64,000 nucleotides of DNA from an uncultured Cetobacterium sp. (GCF_947072685.1 NZ_CAMTIK010000001.1:62001-126000), one strand, 5' to 3'. Counted from the stretch's first letter, positions 24,999 to 35,659 are shown. Translations and numbers: made by a program. The notes: a model not told the origin generated them from the letters alone.

Positions 24999-26696
24999 AT
25001 GCACTGGGAATATAAAACAGTATCTGAAAATCTTATTGAAACTAAGGCTAGTCAGTGGGATGTTTCTGAATTTTTAACTACTTTACTTTTAAAAAAAGGC
25101 TTTTTAGAAAAAGAAGACGTACAGAATTTTCTTAATCCATCTATCGATAAACTTAAAAACCCTTTTGATTTTGAAGTGATGGATAAAGTAGTAGAAAAAA
25201 TAGTTTCAGCTAAAAATAACGGAGAAAGGTTATTTATCTATGGCGATTATGACGTAGATGGAATAACCGCTGCTATCTTCCTTGTCTTAGCGTTTAGAGA
25301 GATTGGAATTGATATTGATTACTATATTCCCAATAGGATGGATGAGGGCTATGGTCTTGATAAAAAAACTATCGATTTTATCCACCACAATTTGGGGAAA
25401 TTAATAATCACTGTCGATACTGGAGTTAATTCCCGTGAAGATGTTGAGTATGCTAGAAGTTTAGGGATTGATGTTATTGTCACTGATCACCACAAAAGTG
25501 TAAAGGATGATGAAAAGGACAATGTTCTTTTTATCAATCCTAAGCTCAGTGACCATTACCAATTCAAATTCCTAGCTGGAGCTGGAGTAGCTTTAAAAGT
25601 TGCTCAAGCTGTGTATTCTCATTTGAATGAAGACTTCTCTAAGCTCTATCAATTTTTAGATGTTGTTATGATAGGAACTGTTGCTGATGTTGTTCCTATG
25701 TTTGATGAGAATAGAATTATTATCAGCAAAGGTTTAGAAACTCTTAAGAATACTAAAATTAAAGGTTTAGTATATCTTATGAAATATCTAAAGCTTTATA
25801 ACAAAGATATTAGTACAACGGATATTAGTTATTTTGTATCACCTCTTATCAACTCCTTGGGAAGGCTAGGCAACTCTAAACTTGGTGCAGATTTTTTTAT
25901 GAAAACAGATGATTTTGAAATATATAATATTATTGAAGAGATGAAAAAATCAAATAAACAAAGAAGAGAACTAGAAAGAGCTATCTTTGATGAAGCGAAT
26001 AGTATGGTTCAAAAAAAAGGAACCGAAAATTTAAAGTATATTTTTGTGGCTTCTGAAAAGTGGCATCCTGGAGTCATTGGTGTTGTCGCATCTAGGTTAA
26101 GTGTGAAATATGATCTTCCTGTCGCTATGATATCTTTAAAAGATGGAGTGGCTAAAGCTTCTTGTCGGAGTATTCCAGGAGTTAATATTTTTAATATTTT
26201 AAAGCTTGTAGAAGATAAATTAATTCGATTTGGAGGTCATGATTTAGCTGCTGGTTTTATAGCTAATCAAAAAGAGCTACCATGTATTGAATCCTTCTTT
26301 GAAAAAGAGATTCAAATCCACGAACACTCTTTCAAGCAACCAAAATCTTTAGAGATTGATTTAGAATTTCCAATCGATAAAATAGATAAAGATATTATTC
26401 AAGATATAAAAAAATTAGCACCTTTTGGCTTAGAAAATAGACACCCATATTTTTTAGATAAGGGTGTAAAAATTGTTGATACCAAATTTTTTGGTATTGA
26501 AAATAGACATTTTAATGGTTTTTTAATTAAAAATGGAAATTCCTATCCTCTTGTGGCTTTTGATTTAAGTTCTAAACTTTTAAAAAGTGGCAAAGATACT
26601 GTATATGATATTATCTATTATCCTGAAAAGATCATATCCAGAGGAGAGGAATTCTATCAGTTTCGTTTAAAAGATCTTAAAGCTCAAAAAGCTTAA
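24999..26696 (+). CDS. recJ: Single-stranded-DNA exonuclease RecJ
   Basis: 5'-3' exonuclease of the DHH family acting in recombination and repair. The 565-residue protein has the metal-binding motif YGDYDVDG (81-88), the DHH motif at 163-165 (VTDHHKS), and the later GRLGNSKLGADFF region. The DHHA1 part has GVIGVVASRLSVKY and FGGHDLAAGF (about 410-419). The C-terminal OB fold is present. Length is typical for Firmicute-like RecJ without extra domains. The start is 3 bp after rbfA. Placement in a translation operon is unusual for RecJ in proteobacteria but unremarkable here. Confidence 0.95.
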   Translation: MHWEYKTVSENLIETKASQWDVSEFLTTLLLKKGFLEKEDVQNFLNPSIDKLKNPFDFEVMDKVVEKIVSAKNNGERLFIYGDYDVDGITAAIFLVLAFREIGIDIDYYIPNRMDEGYGLDKKTIDFIHHNLGKLIITVDTGVNSREDVEYARSLGIDVIVTDHHKSVKDDEKDNVLFINPKLSDHYQFKFLAGAGVALKVAQAVYSHLNEDFSKLYQFLDVVMIGTVADVVPMFDENRIIISKGLETLKNTKIKGLVYLMKYLKLYNKDISTTDISYFVSPLINSLGRLGNSKLGADFFMKTDDFEIYNIIEEMKKSNKQRRELERAIFDEANSMVQKKGTENLKYIFVASEKWHPGVIGVVASRLSVKYDLPVAMISLKDGVAKASCRSIPGVNIFNILKLVEDKLIRFGGHDLAAGFIANQKELPCIESFFEKEIQIHEHSFKQPKSLEIDLEFPIDKIDKDIIQDIKKLAPFGLENRHPYFLDKGVKIVDTKFFGIENRHFNGFLIKNGNSYPLVAFDLSSKLLKSGKDTVYDIIYYPEKIISRGEEFYQFRLKDLKAQKA

Positions 26697-26733
26697 GATA
26701 TTTAAATACATAATATACTTTAAGGAGGAAAAA

Positions 26734-28020
26734 ATGAAACACGAATTAAAAAAAATTGAACATTCAGCAGTTGAGATAAAAATGACTTTAACGGCTGAAG
26801 AGTTATCACCAATTAAAGCTGAGGTTCTTAAAAAAGTTGCTTCTCAAGTTGAAGTACCTGGATTTAGAAAAGGACATGCACCTTTAAATAAAGTTGAAGC
26901 TGCTTATGTTGACGCTATAAAAGAAGAGGTTGTTGAAGCTGTATTAAAAGCTAACTTTGATAAAGTTATCGCTGAAGAGAAAATTTCTCCAGTAAGTTTC
27001 ATCTATGATCTTGTTGCTGAAATGAAAGAAACTCTTGAAATTACTTTCAAAGTTGATGTTTATCCAGAAGTTACTTTAGGAGAATATAAAGGGTTAGAAG
27101 TTGAAAAAGAAACTTTTGAAATGTCTGACGACCTTTTAAATAAAGAGATTGAAAATATGATGACTTCTAAAGCTAAATTAGAAGATGCTACTGAAGGACA
27201 TAAAGCTGAGATGGGTAACACTGTAGATCTTGCTTTTGAAGGATTTGTTGATGGTGTTCCTTTCGAAGGTGGACAAGCTGATTCACACCAATTAAAATTA
27301 GGTTCTAAAATGTTCATCGATACATTTGAGGATCAATTAGTTGGATACACTGTAGGACAAGAGGGAGAAGTTAACGTAATGTTCCCTGCTGAATACCATT
27401 CTGAAGCTTTAGCTGGAAAACCTGCTACATTCAAAGTTAAAATTAACTCTATCAAAACTTTAGCTAATCCTGAATTAAATGATGAGTTTGCTAAAGAAGC
27501 TGGATTTGAATCTGTAGAGGATTTAAAAGCTAAAAAAACTGCTGAGATTATAGCTAGAGAAGAAGCTAGAGTTCAAAATAACTTTGTTGGAAAATTAATT
27601 CAAAAATTAGTTTCTGAATCTAAAGCTGAGGCTCCTAAATCTATGGTTGTAAAAGAAGTAGAAAATAGAATGGCTGAAATGAACCAACAATTAGCTATGC
27701 AAGGAATGGATCTTGATCAATATCTAAAAATGACTGGTATGACTAAAGAGCAAGCTTTCAACCAAATCGCTCCTATGGCTCACAACAAAGTTTTAGTTGA
27801 TGTTGTTTTAGAAGCTGTTGCTAAAGCTGAAAACATTGAGGTTTCTGAAGAAGAATTAAATAAAAGAACTGAAGAGATTGCTAAAATGTACGGAATGACT
27901 GTTGAGCAATTGGATGCAGAGTTAAATAAAAACTCTAATTTTGACGAGTTCAAACATAGTTTAAAACATGAAATCACAGCTCAAAAAGCTGTTGAAGTTA
28001 TTGTTAACAACGCTAAGTAA
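26734..28020 (+). CDS. tig: Trigger factor
   Basis: Ribosome-associated chaperone and peptidyl-prolyl isomerase. The 428 residues show the ribosome-binding signature VPGFRKGHAPLNKVE (about 41-55, containing the GFRxGxxP loop). A FKBP-like PPIase domain lies at about 150-240 (GNTVDLAFEGFVDG, PFEGGQADSHQLKLGS). The C-terminal chaperone arms run to 428. AAGGAGG precedes the ATG. It is upstream of clpP, clpX and lon, a conserved protein-quality cluster, but a strong terminator separates it from clpP. Confidence 0.97.
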   Translation: MKHELKKIEHSAVEIKMTLTAEELSPIKAEVLKKVASQVEVPGFRKGHAPLNKVEAAYVDAIKEEVVEAVLKANFDKVIAEEKISPVSFIYDLVAEMKETLEITFKVDVYPEVTLGEYKGLEVEKETFEMSDDLLNKEIENMMTSKAKLEDATEGHKAEMGNTVDLAFEGFVDGVPFEGGQADSHQLKLGSKMFIDTFEDQLVGYTVGQEGEVNVMFPAEYHSEALAGKPATFKVKINSIKTLANPELNDEFAKEAGFESVEDLKAKKTAEIIAREEARVQNNFVGKLIQKLVSESKAEAPKSMVVKEVENRMAEMNQQLAMQGMDLDQYLKMTGMTKEQAFNQIAPMAHNKVLVDVVLEAVAKAENIEVSEEELNKRTEEIAKMYGMTVEQLDAELNKNSNFDEFKHSLKHEITAQKAVEVIVNNAK

Positions 28021-28031
28021 TCTATATTAAC

Positions 28032-28072
28032 CAGTATTGAGTAGGGATCCCCCTGCTCAATACTGCTTTTTA
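28032..28072 (+). terminator. Terminator between tig and clpP
   Basis: CAGTATTGAGTAGGG pairs with CCCTGCTCAATACTG (15 bp, one wobble) across a 4-base loop, followed by CTTTTT. It implies that clpP has its own promoter or depends on read-through. Confidence 0.85.
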
Positions 28073-28082
28073 AAAAATTAGT

Positions 28083-28114
28083 GTTAAATACCAAAATTCT
28101 TTTTAGTATTTAAC
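28083..28114 (+). promoter_or_regulatory. Inverted repeat in the clpP leader
   Basis: GTTAAATAC and GTATTTAAC are perfect 9-bp inverted repeats with 14 bases between them. They lie after the tig terminator and about 15 bp before the clpP Shine-Dalgarno (AAAGGAGGG). It could be an operator or an RNA hairpin. It does not match CIRCE. Confidence 0.4.
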
Positions 28115-28140
28115 TTTAAGTTTTTAAAGGAGGGATAAAA

Positions 28141-28716
28141 ATGTATAGTCCAACAGTTATTGAAAATACCGGAAAAGGTGAAAGAGCCTACGATGTCTAT
28201 TCTAGACTTCTTAAAGATAGAATTATCTTCTTAGGTTGTGAAATTGATGACCAGATAGCTAATGCAATTGTTGCTCAACTCCTATTTTTAGAAGCTGAAG
28301 ATCCTAATAAAGATATAATTATGTATATAAATAGTCCTGGAGGAGTTATTACCTCTGGTATGGCAATCTATGATACTATGAACTATATTAAGCCAGACGT
28401 TCAAACTGTTTGTATTGGACAAGCTGCTAGTATGGGAGCTCTTCTACTTTCTGCTGGAGCAAAAGGAAAAAGATTTTCTTTAGAAAATTCTAGAATTATG
28501 ATCCATCAGCCTTTAGGCGGAGCAAAAGGACAAGCTACTGACATAGAGATTCAAGCAAAAGAAATTTTAAGAATGAAAGATTTGACATCTAAAATTTTAA
28601 GTAAAAATACAAATAAAACGGTTGAAGAGATAATATCTGCAACTGAAAGAGATAATTTTATGAGTGCTGAAGAAGCTAAAGAATTTGGTCTTATAGACCA
28701 CGTATTCATTAAATAG
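28141..28716 (+). CDS. clpP: ATP-dependent Clp protease proteolytic subunit
   Basis: Serine protease forming the tetradecameric chamber fed by ClpX. The 191-residue chain has the catalytic triad at canonical positions: Ser97 ([10 protein letters not shown]), His122 ([10 protein letters not shown]) and Asp171 ([11 protein letters not shown]). The INSPGG oxyanion loop is at about 64-69. A short N-terminal stretch precedes the mature-type sequence. AAAGGAGGG precedes the ATG. clpX follows 10 bp later, so the two are co-transcribed. Confidence 0.98.
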   Translation: MYSPTVIENTGKGERAYDVYSRLLKDRIIFLGCEIDDQIANAIVAQLLFLEAEDPNKDIIMYINSPGGVITSGMAIYDTMNYIKPDVQTVCIGQAASMGALLLSAGAKGKRFSLENSRIMIHQPLGGAKGQATDIEIQAKEILRMKDLTSKILSKNTNKTVEEIISATERDNFMSAEEAKEFGLIDHVFIK

Positions 28717-28726
28717 GAGGGGAAAG

Positions 28727-29974
28727 ATGAATAAAAAAGAACAGTGCTCTTTTTGCGGAAGAACACAAGATGAAGTTTCTAAACTTTTCTCTGGAATTGA
28801 TGGTTCATTTATTTGTGATGAATGTATTGAAACTTGTTTTGATATGCTTGGCTATGAAAACGACATCTATTATGGAGAAAAAGCAACAGATGCTTCTACA
28901 ACTAGCTCTTTAACAGGTATACAACTACCAATACCAAAAGAGATTAAACAAAGACTTGATGAGTATGTTATTGGACAGGAAGACAGTAAAAAAGTATTAG
29001 CTGTTTCTGTATATAATCACTATAAAAGAATTATGCATAAAGATCAAGGAAGTAAGGATGTTGAATTACAAAAATCAAATGTACTTCTAATAGGACCTAC
29101 TGGTTCTGGTAAAACTCTTTTAGCTCAAACTTTAGCTAGAACACTTCATGTTCCGTTCGCTATTGCTGATGCAACTACATTGACAGAAGCAGGTTATGTT
29201 GGGGATGACGTTGAAAATGTTTTAGTTAGACTTTTACAAGCTGCTGACTATGATGTTGAAGCGGCTGAAAGAGGAATTATTTATATTGATGAAATAGACA
29301 AAATCGCTAGAAAATCTGAAAATACCTCTATCACTAGAGATGTTTCAGGAGAAGGGGTTCAGCAAGCTCTTCTTAAAATTATAGAGGGAACTAAATCACA
29401 AGTTCCGCCACAAGGTGGCAGAAAACATCCAAACCAAGAACTAATCGAAGTGGATACAACAAATATTTTATTTATTGTTGGTGGAGCTTTTGAAGGTGTG
29501 GAAAAAATTATTAAATCTAGAACAAATAAAAAAGTTTTAGGATTTGGAGCTTCTCAAAATGCATTAACTCAAGAAAAAGAGATCGAACTTTTAGGTAAGG
29601 TTCTTCCTGAAGATTTAGTTAAACAAGGAATTATTCCTGAATTAGTTGGAAGACTCCCAGTTATTACAACATTATCTCCTCTTGATGAAAAAGCACTTAT
29701 ACAAATTCTTTCTGAACCTAAAAATTCCATTGTAAAGCAGTATAAAAAATTCTTTGAAATGGAAAATGTTGAACTAGAATTTGAAGAAGCCGCTCTTAAA
29801 AAAATTGCAACACTTGCTTTAGATAGAAAAATTGGAGCAAGAGGACTTAGATCTATTATCGAAAATATCATGACTGAATTGATGTTTGAAATTCCATCAG
29901 ATAAAACTATTAAAAAAGTTCTTATCACTGAGGAATCTATTCAAGATTCAACTAAAGTTAAAATTGAACGTTAA
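28727..29974 (+). CDS. clpX: ATP-dependent Clp protease ATP-binding subunit ClpX
   Basis: AAA+ unfoldase that delivers substrates to ClpP. The 415 residues start with the zinc-binding domain (Cys7, Cys10, Cys30, Cys33). Then come Walker A GPTGSGKT (about 122-129), Walker [12 protein letters not shown], and the substrate pore motif GYVGDDVE. The loop that contacts ClpP is VLGFGA. Sensor II ([10 protein letters not shown]) is near the C-terminus. It lies between clpP and lon with 10- and 13-bp gaps. Confidence 0.97.
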   Translation: MNKKEQCSFCGRTQDEVSKLFSGIDGSFICDECIETCFDMLGYENDIYYGEKATDASTTSSLTGIQLPIPKEIKQRLDEYVIGQEDSKKVLAVSVYNHYKRIMHKDQGSKDVELQKSNVLLIGPTGSGKTLLAQTLARTLHVPFAIADATTLTEAGYVGDDVENVLVRLLQAADYDVEAAERGIIYIDEIDKIARKSENTSITRDVSGEGVQQALLKIIEGTKSQVPPQGGRKHPNQELIEVDTTNILFIVGGAFEGVEKIIKSRTNKKVLGFGASQNALTQEKEIELLGKVLPEDLVKQGIIPELVGRLPVITTLSPLDEKALIQILSEPKNSIVKQYKKFFEMENVELEFEEAALKKIATLALDRKIGARGLRSIIENIMTELMFEIPSDKTIKKVLITEESIQDSTKVKIER

Positions 29975-29987
29975 GGAGTGATTACTT

Positions 29988-32291
29988 ATGAGTAGATTAC
30001 CTTTTTTACCTACTAGGGAGATGGTACTTTTCCCTGGAGCAGCTTCTCCTCTTTATGTTGGAAGAGAAAGAAGTTTACTAACAATGACTTTTGCTATGAA
30101 AACTAAAAACAAAGTAATTCTGAGTCTTCAAAAAGATCCTTTAGATGAAAATCCAGATTTAAATGAAGGCATTCACAAAATAGGGGTATTGGCTACCATT
30201 ATACAATCTATACCTCTTCCAAATAAAAGTCTTAAAATTTTAGTTGAAGTTGATAAAAGAGTTCTTATTGAAAGTATTGTTGAAGAAAATGGAATTCTTA
30301 TGGCTGATTATAGTGTTATTTCTGCTACTGAAGAACCTTCAGCTGAACTTACAGCTCTAAAAAGAAAAGTTATTAGTCTGTTTGAAGAATATTCTTCTTT
30401 AAATACTCAAATAAATGCTGAATTCATGGTTCAATTAAAAGGTTTTAGAAAAGCTGGTAAAGTTTTTGATGCTGTTGCCTTCACTTTAGAAGTTGAAGAT
30501 TCTTTAAAAAGTGAGATTTTAGAAACTCTAGATGTCAATGCCAGAGGATATAAACTTTTGGAAATTCTTAATGACGAAATTGAAATAGCAACTATCGAAC
30601 AAAAAGTGGATCAAAAAGTTAAGGACAAGATTAATGAAAGTCAAAAGAGTTACTTTATTAGAGAGAAGATTAATACTCTTAGAGAAGAACTTGGAAAAAA
30701 TGGTGGCGATGAGGATACAGATGACTTAGCTGAAAAAATCAATGCTACAGATCTTCCAGTAGAAGCTAAGCAAAAATTAGAGAATGAGATGAAAAAACTT
30801 TCTAAAATGGCTCCTTACTCTGCTGAAGCTACTGTTTCAAGAGCTTATATAGAAAATGTTTTAGAGCTTCCTTGGAATGTTCTTACTCCTGAAACTCTAG
30901 ACTTAAAAATAGCTCATAATGTTCTTGAGAAAGACCACTACGGACTTAAAGATGTGAAAGAAAGAATTCTAGATTATCTAGCTGTAAAGAAATTAAATCC
31001 AGATATGAAAGGAACAATTCTTTGTTTAGCTGGTCCTCCTGGTGTTGGAAAAACATCTCTTGCCAAATCTATTGCTGACTCTTTAGGAAGGAACTTTGTT
31101 AGAGTTTCTCTTGGTGGGGTTAGAGATGAGGCTGAAATTAGAGGACATAGAAGAACATATATCGGTTCTATGCCTGGAAGAATAATTAAAGCTATTAAAA
31201 ATGCTGGAAGTGTTAACCCTGTTATCCTTCTAGATGAGATTGATAAAATGTCTAGTGATTTTAAAGGTGATCCTAGTTCTGCTATGCTTGAAGTACTTGA
31301 TCCTGAACAAAACAAACATTTTGAAGATCACTATTTAGATATGCCTTTTGATCTCTCTAAAGTATTTTTTGTTGCAACAGCAAACGATTTAAGAAATATT
31401 CCTGGACCTCTTAGAGACAGAATGGAAATTATAAATCTTTCATCATACACTGAGTTTGAAAAATTACATATCGCTAATAACTATCTTATAAAGCAAGCTC
31501 AATCTGAAAATGGTCTTTCTAACTATAAGATTTCATTTACAGATAAAGCGGTTTTAAAAATTATTGATGAATATACGAGAGAAGCCGGAGTTAGAAATCT
31601 AAAAAGAGAGATCTCATCACTTTTCAGAAAAGTTGCTAGAAAAGTATTGGATTCCGAGACAAAATCTATCAGTGTTACAGTTAAAAATCTAGAATCATAT
31701 CTTGGTCATCCTAAATTCAGACCTGAAAAAGCTAAAAAAATGACTTCTAAAATTGGAGTTGTTAATGGTTTAGCTTGGACTTCTGTTGGTGGAATGACAC
31801 TTGAAGTTCAAGGTGTTAAAATCCCTGGAAAAGGAAATCTTTCTTTAACTGGAACGCTTGGAAATGTAATGAAAGAATCAGCTATGGTTGCATTTACATA
31901 TTTAAAAGCCAATTTAGAAAAATATGGAATTGATCCTACAATCCTAGAAAAAAAGGATATACATCTACATTTTCCTGAGGGAGCTACACCTAAAGATGGT
32001 CCTTCGGCAGGAACAGCTATTACCACTACAATTCTATCTGTTTTAACAGAGAGAAAAGTAAAACAAACTTTTGCAATGACTGGTGAAATCACTATAACAG
32101 GTGAAGTTCTTCCAGTTGGTGGAATTAAAGAAAAGGTTATTGGAGCTCATAGAGCTGGAATAAAAAACATTATTCTTCCCGATGAAAATAGGGTTGATGT
32201 TGAAGAAATTCCTGCTGAAGTAACAAAAGATATTACGATATATTTTGCTTCTAACTATGAGGATGTTGAAAAACTTGCTCTTGAAAAATAA
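29988..32291 (+). CDS. lon: ATP-dependent protease Lon (LonA)
   Basis: Cytosolic AAA+ serine protease for misfolded and regulatory proteins. The 767-residue protein has the N-terminal Lon substrate domain (about 1-195), then coiled coil. The AAA module has GPPGVGKTS (about 350) and VILLDEIDKM. The C-terminal protease domain has the catalytic dyad Ser673 (PKDGPSAGTA) and Lys716 (GGIKEKVIGA). It follows clpX by 13 bp and is followed by engB after 17 bp, a conserved arrangement. Full length. Confidence 0.97.
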   Translation: MSRLPFLPTREMVLFPGAASPLYVGRERSLLTMTFAMKTKNKVILSLQKDPLDENPDLNEGIHKIGVLATIIQSIPLPNKSLKILVEVDKRVLIESIVEENGILMADYSVISATEEPSAELTALKRKVISLFEEYSSLNTQINAEFMVQLKGFRKAGKVFDAVAFTLEVEDSLKSEILETLDVNARGYKLLEILNDEIEIATIEQKVDQKVKDKINESQKSYFIREKINTLREELGKNGGDEDTDDLAEKINATDLPVEAKQKLENEMKKLSKMAPYSAEATVSRAYIENVLELPWNVLTPETLDLKIAHNVLEKDHYGLKDVKERILDYLAVKKLNPDMKGTILCLAGPPGVGKTSLAKSIADSLGRNFVRVSLGGVRDEAEIRGHRRTYIGSMPGRIIKAIKNAGSVNPVILLDEIDKMSSDFKGDPSSAMLEVLDPEQNKHFEDHYLDMPFDLSKVFFVATANDLRNIPGPLRDRMEIINLSSYTEFEKLHIANNYLIKQAQSENGLSNYKISFTDKAVLKIIDEYTREAGVRNLKREISSLFRKVARKVLDSETKSISVTVKNLESYLGHPKFRPEKAKKMTSKIGVVNGLAWTSVGGMTLEVQGVKIPGKGNLSLTGTLGNVMKESAMVAFTYLKANLEKYGIDPTILEKKDIHLHFPEGATPKDGPSAGTAITTTILSVLTERKVKQTFAMTGEITITGEVLPVGGIKEKVIGAHRAGIKNIILPDENRVDVEEIPAEVTKDITIYFASNYEDVEKLALEK

Positions 32292-32308
32292 TAAAAAGAG
32301 GTAAAACA

Positions 32309-32902
32309 ATGAATATAAAACAAGCAGATTTCATTAAGTCAGCTGTATTTGAAAGAGATTATCCTGAAGAGTTAAACCATTCTGAGTTTGCTTTTGTGGG
32401 TAGATCCAATGTTGGAAAATCATCATTGATCAACAGTATTACTGGAAGAAATAAACTTGCTAAAACAAGTAAAACTCCAGGTAGAACACAATTAATAAAC
32501 TATTTCCTAATCAATAAAGAGATCTTCTTTGTTGATTTACCTGGTTATGGTTTTGCTAAAGTTCCCAAAGAGATGAAAAAAGAGTGGGGACAAACAATGG
32601 AAAGATATCTTGCTAGTCCTAGAAAAAAACTAGTTTTTGTTCTTCTAGATATTAGAAGAGTTCCAAGTGGAGAAGATCTAGATATGTTAAGATGGCTAGA
32701 TCACTATGGAACTCCTTTTAAAATAATTTTCACTAAAATGGATAAGGTGTCAAATAACGATAAAGTTAAAGCACTAAAAGATATCAGAACAAAAATTGAT
32801 TTCCATAATGATGATGTTTTCTTCCACTCATCACTAAATAATAATGGAAAACAACAGGTCTTAGACTTTGTTGAACAATATTTAAATGGAGAAACAGAAT
32901 AG
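32309..32902 (+). CDS. engB: Ribosome biogenesis GTPase EngB/YsxC
   Basis: Essential GTPase in 50S assembly. The 197 residues contain G1 GRSNVGKSSLINSI (about 31-44), G2/G3 PGRTQLINYF and DLPGYGFAK (about 76-84), and G4 TKMDK (about 142). It starts behind AAAAAGAGGT and follows lon by 17 bp, as in many bacteria. valS follows 12 bp later. Confidence 0.96.
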   Translation: MNIKQADFIKSAVFERDYPEELNHSEFAFVGRSNVGKSSLINSITGRNKLAKTSKTPGRTQLINYFLINKEIFFVDLPGYGFAKVPKEMKKEWGQTMERYLASPRKKLVFVLLDIRRVPSGEDLDMLRWLDHYGTPFKIIFTKMDKVSNNDKVKALKDIRTKIDFHNDDVFFHSSLNNNGKQQVLDFVEQYLNGETE

Positions 32903-32914
32903 GAGGATTTTTAA

Positions 32915-35575
32915 ATGAATGAATTAGCTACTACATATTCCCCTGGTGAAATTGAGGGAAAATGGTATAAACATTGGGAGGAATCACAGTTCTTTGCAGC
33001 TACTATGGACGACAATAAACCAAATTATTCTATTGTTATCCCACCTCCAAACGTAACTGGAATACTTCACATGGGGCATATACTTAATAACAGTATTCAA
33101 GATGTTCTTGTTAGATATAAAAGAATGAGTGGTTATAATACTTTATGGATGCCTGGAACTGACCATGCAGGTATCGCTACTCAAAATAAAGTTGAAAGAA
33201 AACTAGCTGATGAGGGATTGACTAAAGAGGATCTTGGCAGAGATGAGTTCATCAAGCAAGTTTGGGAATGGAAAGAACAATATGGTGGAGCTATCACTAA
33301 TCAATTAAGAAAAATTGGTGCTTCTCTTGATTGGAAAAGAGAAAGATTTACTATGGACGAAGGATTATCTGAATCTGTTAAAGATATCTTCATCAAGCTT
33401 TTCAATGATGGATTAATTTACCAAGGTGAATACATGGTTAACTGGTGCCCTAGATGTGGTACTGCACTCGCTGATGACGAAGTTGAACATGAAGAGAAAG
33501 CCGGGTTTTTATGGAATCTTAGATATCCTGTTAAAGATTCTGATGAGTTTTTAGTTATTGCAACTACAAGACCTGAAACTATGCTAGCTGACGTTGCTAT
33601 TGCTGTAAATCCTAACGACGAGAGATATTCTCACTTAGTTGGAAAATCTGTTATTCTTCCTCTAGTTGGAAGAGAGATTCCTGTTATTGCTGATGAATAT
33701 GTTGATATGGAGTTTGGTACAGGAGCTTTAAAAATAACACCTGCACATGACCCTAATGACTTTGCTTTAGGACAAAAGTTCAATCTTCCAATAATCAACA
33801 TGATGACTCCAGACGGTAAAATTTCTAATGACTATCCTGCATATGCTGGTATGGATAGATTTGATGCCAGAAAAAAAATGGTTGAGGATTTAGATACTCA
33901 AGGCTTCCTTGTTAAAGTTGAGGCACATACTCATAACGTTGGTGGATGTTACAGATGTAATACTGTCATAGAACCTAGAGTTTCTAAACAATGGTTTGTT
34001 AAAATGGAACCACTTGCTAAAAAAGCATTGGAAGTTGTTAGAAATGGAAAAGTTAAACTGATGCCTAAAAGATGGGAAAAAGTTTACTATAACTGGTTAG
34101 ATAATATAAGAGATTGGTGTATCTCTAGACAAATCTGGTGGGGACATAGAATTCCTGCTTGGTATGGTCCTGATATGCATATATTTGTTGCTAAAACTGA
34201 TGAAGAAGCTTATGCTCAAGCTTATGCTCACTATGGTAAAGAGGTTGAATTAACTCAAGAGACTGATGTTCTTGACACTTGGTTCTCATCTGCACTTTGG
34301 CCTTTCTCAACTTTAGGTTGGCCTGAGCAAACTCCTGAACTGGATAAATTCTATCCTACTTCAACTCTAGTTACTGGTGCTGATATATTGTTCTTCTGGG
34401 TTGCTAGAATGGTAATGTTTGGTATGTATACTATGGATGATATTCCTTTTGAAAATGTTTATCTTCATGGAATTGTTAGAGACGATTCTGGAAGAAAAAT
34501 GTCTAAATCTTTAGGAAATTCTCCTGATCCTATCAACTTAATTCAAGAGTATGGTGCGGATGCTATAAGATTTACTATGTTATACAATACATCTCAAGGA
34601 CAAGATGTTCATTTCTCTGAGAAATTAATTGAAATGGGTAGAAACTTTGCCAATAAAATTTGGAATGTTTCAAGATTTGTTTTAATGAACCTTGAAGATT
34701 TTGATATCAAATCCTTCGATAAATCTAATGTTGAATTAGAACTTGTTGATGAGTGGATTTTCTCAAGACTTAATAAAACAGCTAAAGATGTTGCTGATAA
34801 ATTGGATAAATTCCAACTTGATGAAGCTGGAAAATCAATTTACGAATTCCTGAGAGGAGACTTCTGTGACTGGTATGTTGAGCTTGCTAAAGTTAGACTT
34901 TACAATAAAGAAGAGTCTGGAATAAAATCTAGACAAACTGCACAATATGTTTTATGGACAGTGCTAGAATCTGGATTAAAACTTTTACATCCATTTATGC
35001 CGTTCATTACTGAGGAAATCTGGCAAAAGATAAAACTATCTGGAGATACCATTATGTTAGCTGATTACCCAGTTTGTAATGACTCTTTAGTAAGTGATGA
35101 GAAAGAAAGATCTTTTGAATACATTCAAGGTCTTATTTCATCTTTAAGAAATATAAGAGCTGAGAGAGGAATCTCTCCTGCTAAGGAAGCTAAAGTGGTT
35201 ATCAGAACAGCTAATTCTACTGAGCTTGAGACCTTAAAAGCAAATGAACTATTTATAACTAAACTTACTAAAATTGAAGAATTAACTGTTGGTTCTGATA
35301 TCCCCACTCCTGAACAAAGTGGATTTAGAGTAAATGGTGATTCTGAGGTGTTCATGATTCTAACTGGACTTTTAGATACTGAATCTGAGGTTAAAAAAAT
35401 AAATGAACAACTTGAGAAAGTTAAAAAAGATTTAGATAAGGTTAACTCTAAACTATCTGATGAGAGATTTACTTCAAAAGCTCCTGAGCATATTTTAGAT
35501 AGAGAAAGAAGAATTCAAAAAGAATTCCAGGATAAATATGATAAGTTGGTAGAAAATTTAAAAACCTTCCAATAA
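32915..35575 (+). CDS. valS: Valyl-tRNA synthetase
   Basis: Class I synthetase that charges tRNA-Val and edits mischarged threonine. The 886-residue protein has the HIGH variant HMGH (VTGILHMGHILNNS, about 47-62) and an editing domain with ATTRPETMLADVA (about 215). KMSKS appears as GRKMSKSLGN (about 525), followed by the anticodon-binding domain. A C-terminal coiled coil runs over about 820-886 (VKKINEQLEKVKKDLDKV). Two CxxC zinc-like pairs occur (CPRCG, CYRC). A clear terminator follows, so it ends the tig/clp/lon stretch. Confidence 0.97.
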   Translation: MNELATTYSPGEIEGKWYKHWEESQFFAATMDDNKPNYSIVIPPPNVTGILHMGHILNNSIQDVLVRYKRMSGYNTLWMPGTDHAGIATQNKVERKLADEGLTKEDLGRDEFIKQVWEWKEQYGGAITNQLRKIGASLDWKRERFTMDEGLSESVKDIFIKLFNDGLIYQGEYMVNWCPRCGTALADDEVEHEEKAGFLWNLRYPVKDSDEFLVIATTRPETMLADVAIAVNPNDERYSHLVGKSVILPLVGREIPVIADEYVDMEFGTGALKITPAHDPNDFALGQKFNLPIINMMTPDGKISNDYPAYAGMDRFDARKKMVEDLDTQGFLVKVEAHTHNVGGCYRCNTVIEPRVSKQWFVKMEPLAKKALEVVRNGKVKLMPKRWEKVYYNWLDNIRDWCISRQIWWGHRIPAWYGPDMHIFVAKTDEEAYAQAYAHYGKEVELTQETDVLDTWFSSALWPFSTLGWPEQTPELDKFYPTSTLVTGADILFFWVARMVMFGMYTMDDIPFENVYLHGIVRDDSGRKMSKSLGNSPDPINLIQEYGADAIRFTMLYNTSQGQDVHFSEKLIEMGRNFANKIWNVSRFVLMNLEDFDIKSFDKSNVELELVDEWIFSRLNKTAKDVADKLDKFQLDEAGKSIYEFLRGDFCDWYVELAKVRLYNKEESGIKSRQTAQYVLWTVLESGLKLLHPFMPFITEEIWQKIKLSGDTIMLADYPVCNDSLVSDEKERSFEYIQGLISSLRNIRAERGISPAKEAKVVIRTANSTELETLKANELFITKLTKIEELTVGSDIPTPEQSGFRVNGDSEVFMILTGLLDTESEVKKINEQLEKVKKDLDKVNSKLSDERFTSKAPEHILDRERRIQKEFQDKYDKLVENLKTFQ

Positions 35576-35595
35576 TAGATTAATTTTAAAATTTT

Positions 35596-35629
35596 AAGTA
35601 GTAGAAATTAATTTTCTACTACTTTTTTA
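35596..35629 (+). terminator. Terminator after valS
   Basis: AAGTAGTAGAAA and TTTCTACTACTT form a 12-bp perfect stem with a 5-base loop, running into a T tract. Confidence 0.88.
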
Positions 35630-35659
35630 AAATAAAATGTATTCATTGTGTAAAAATTA

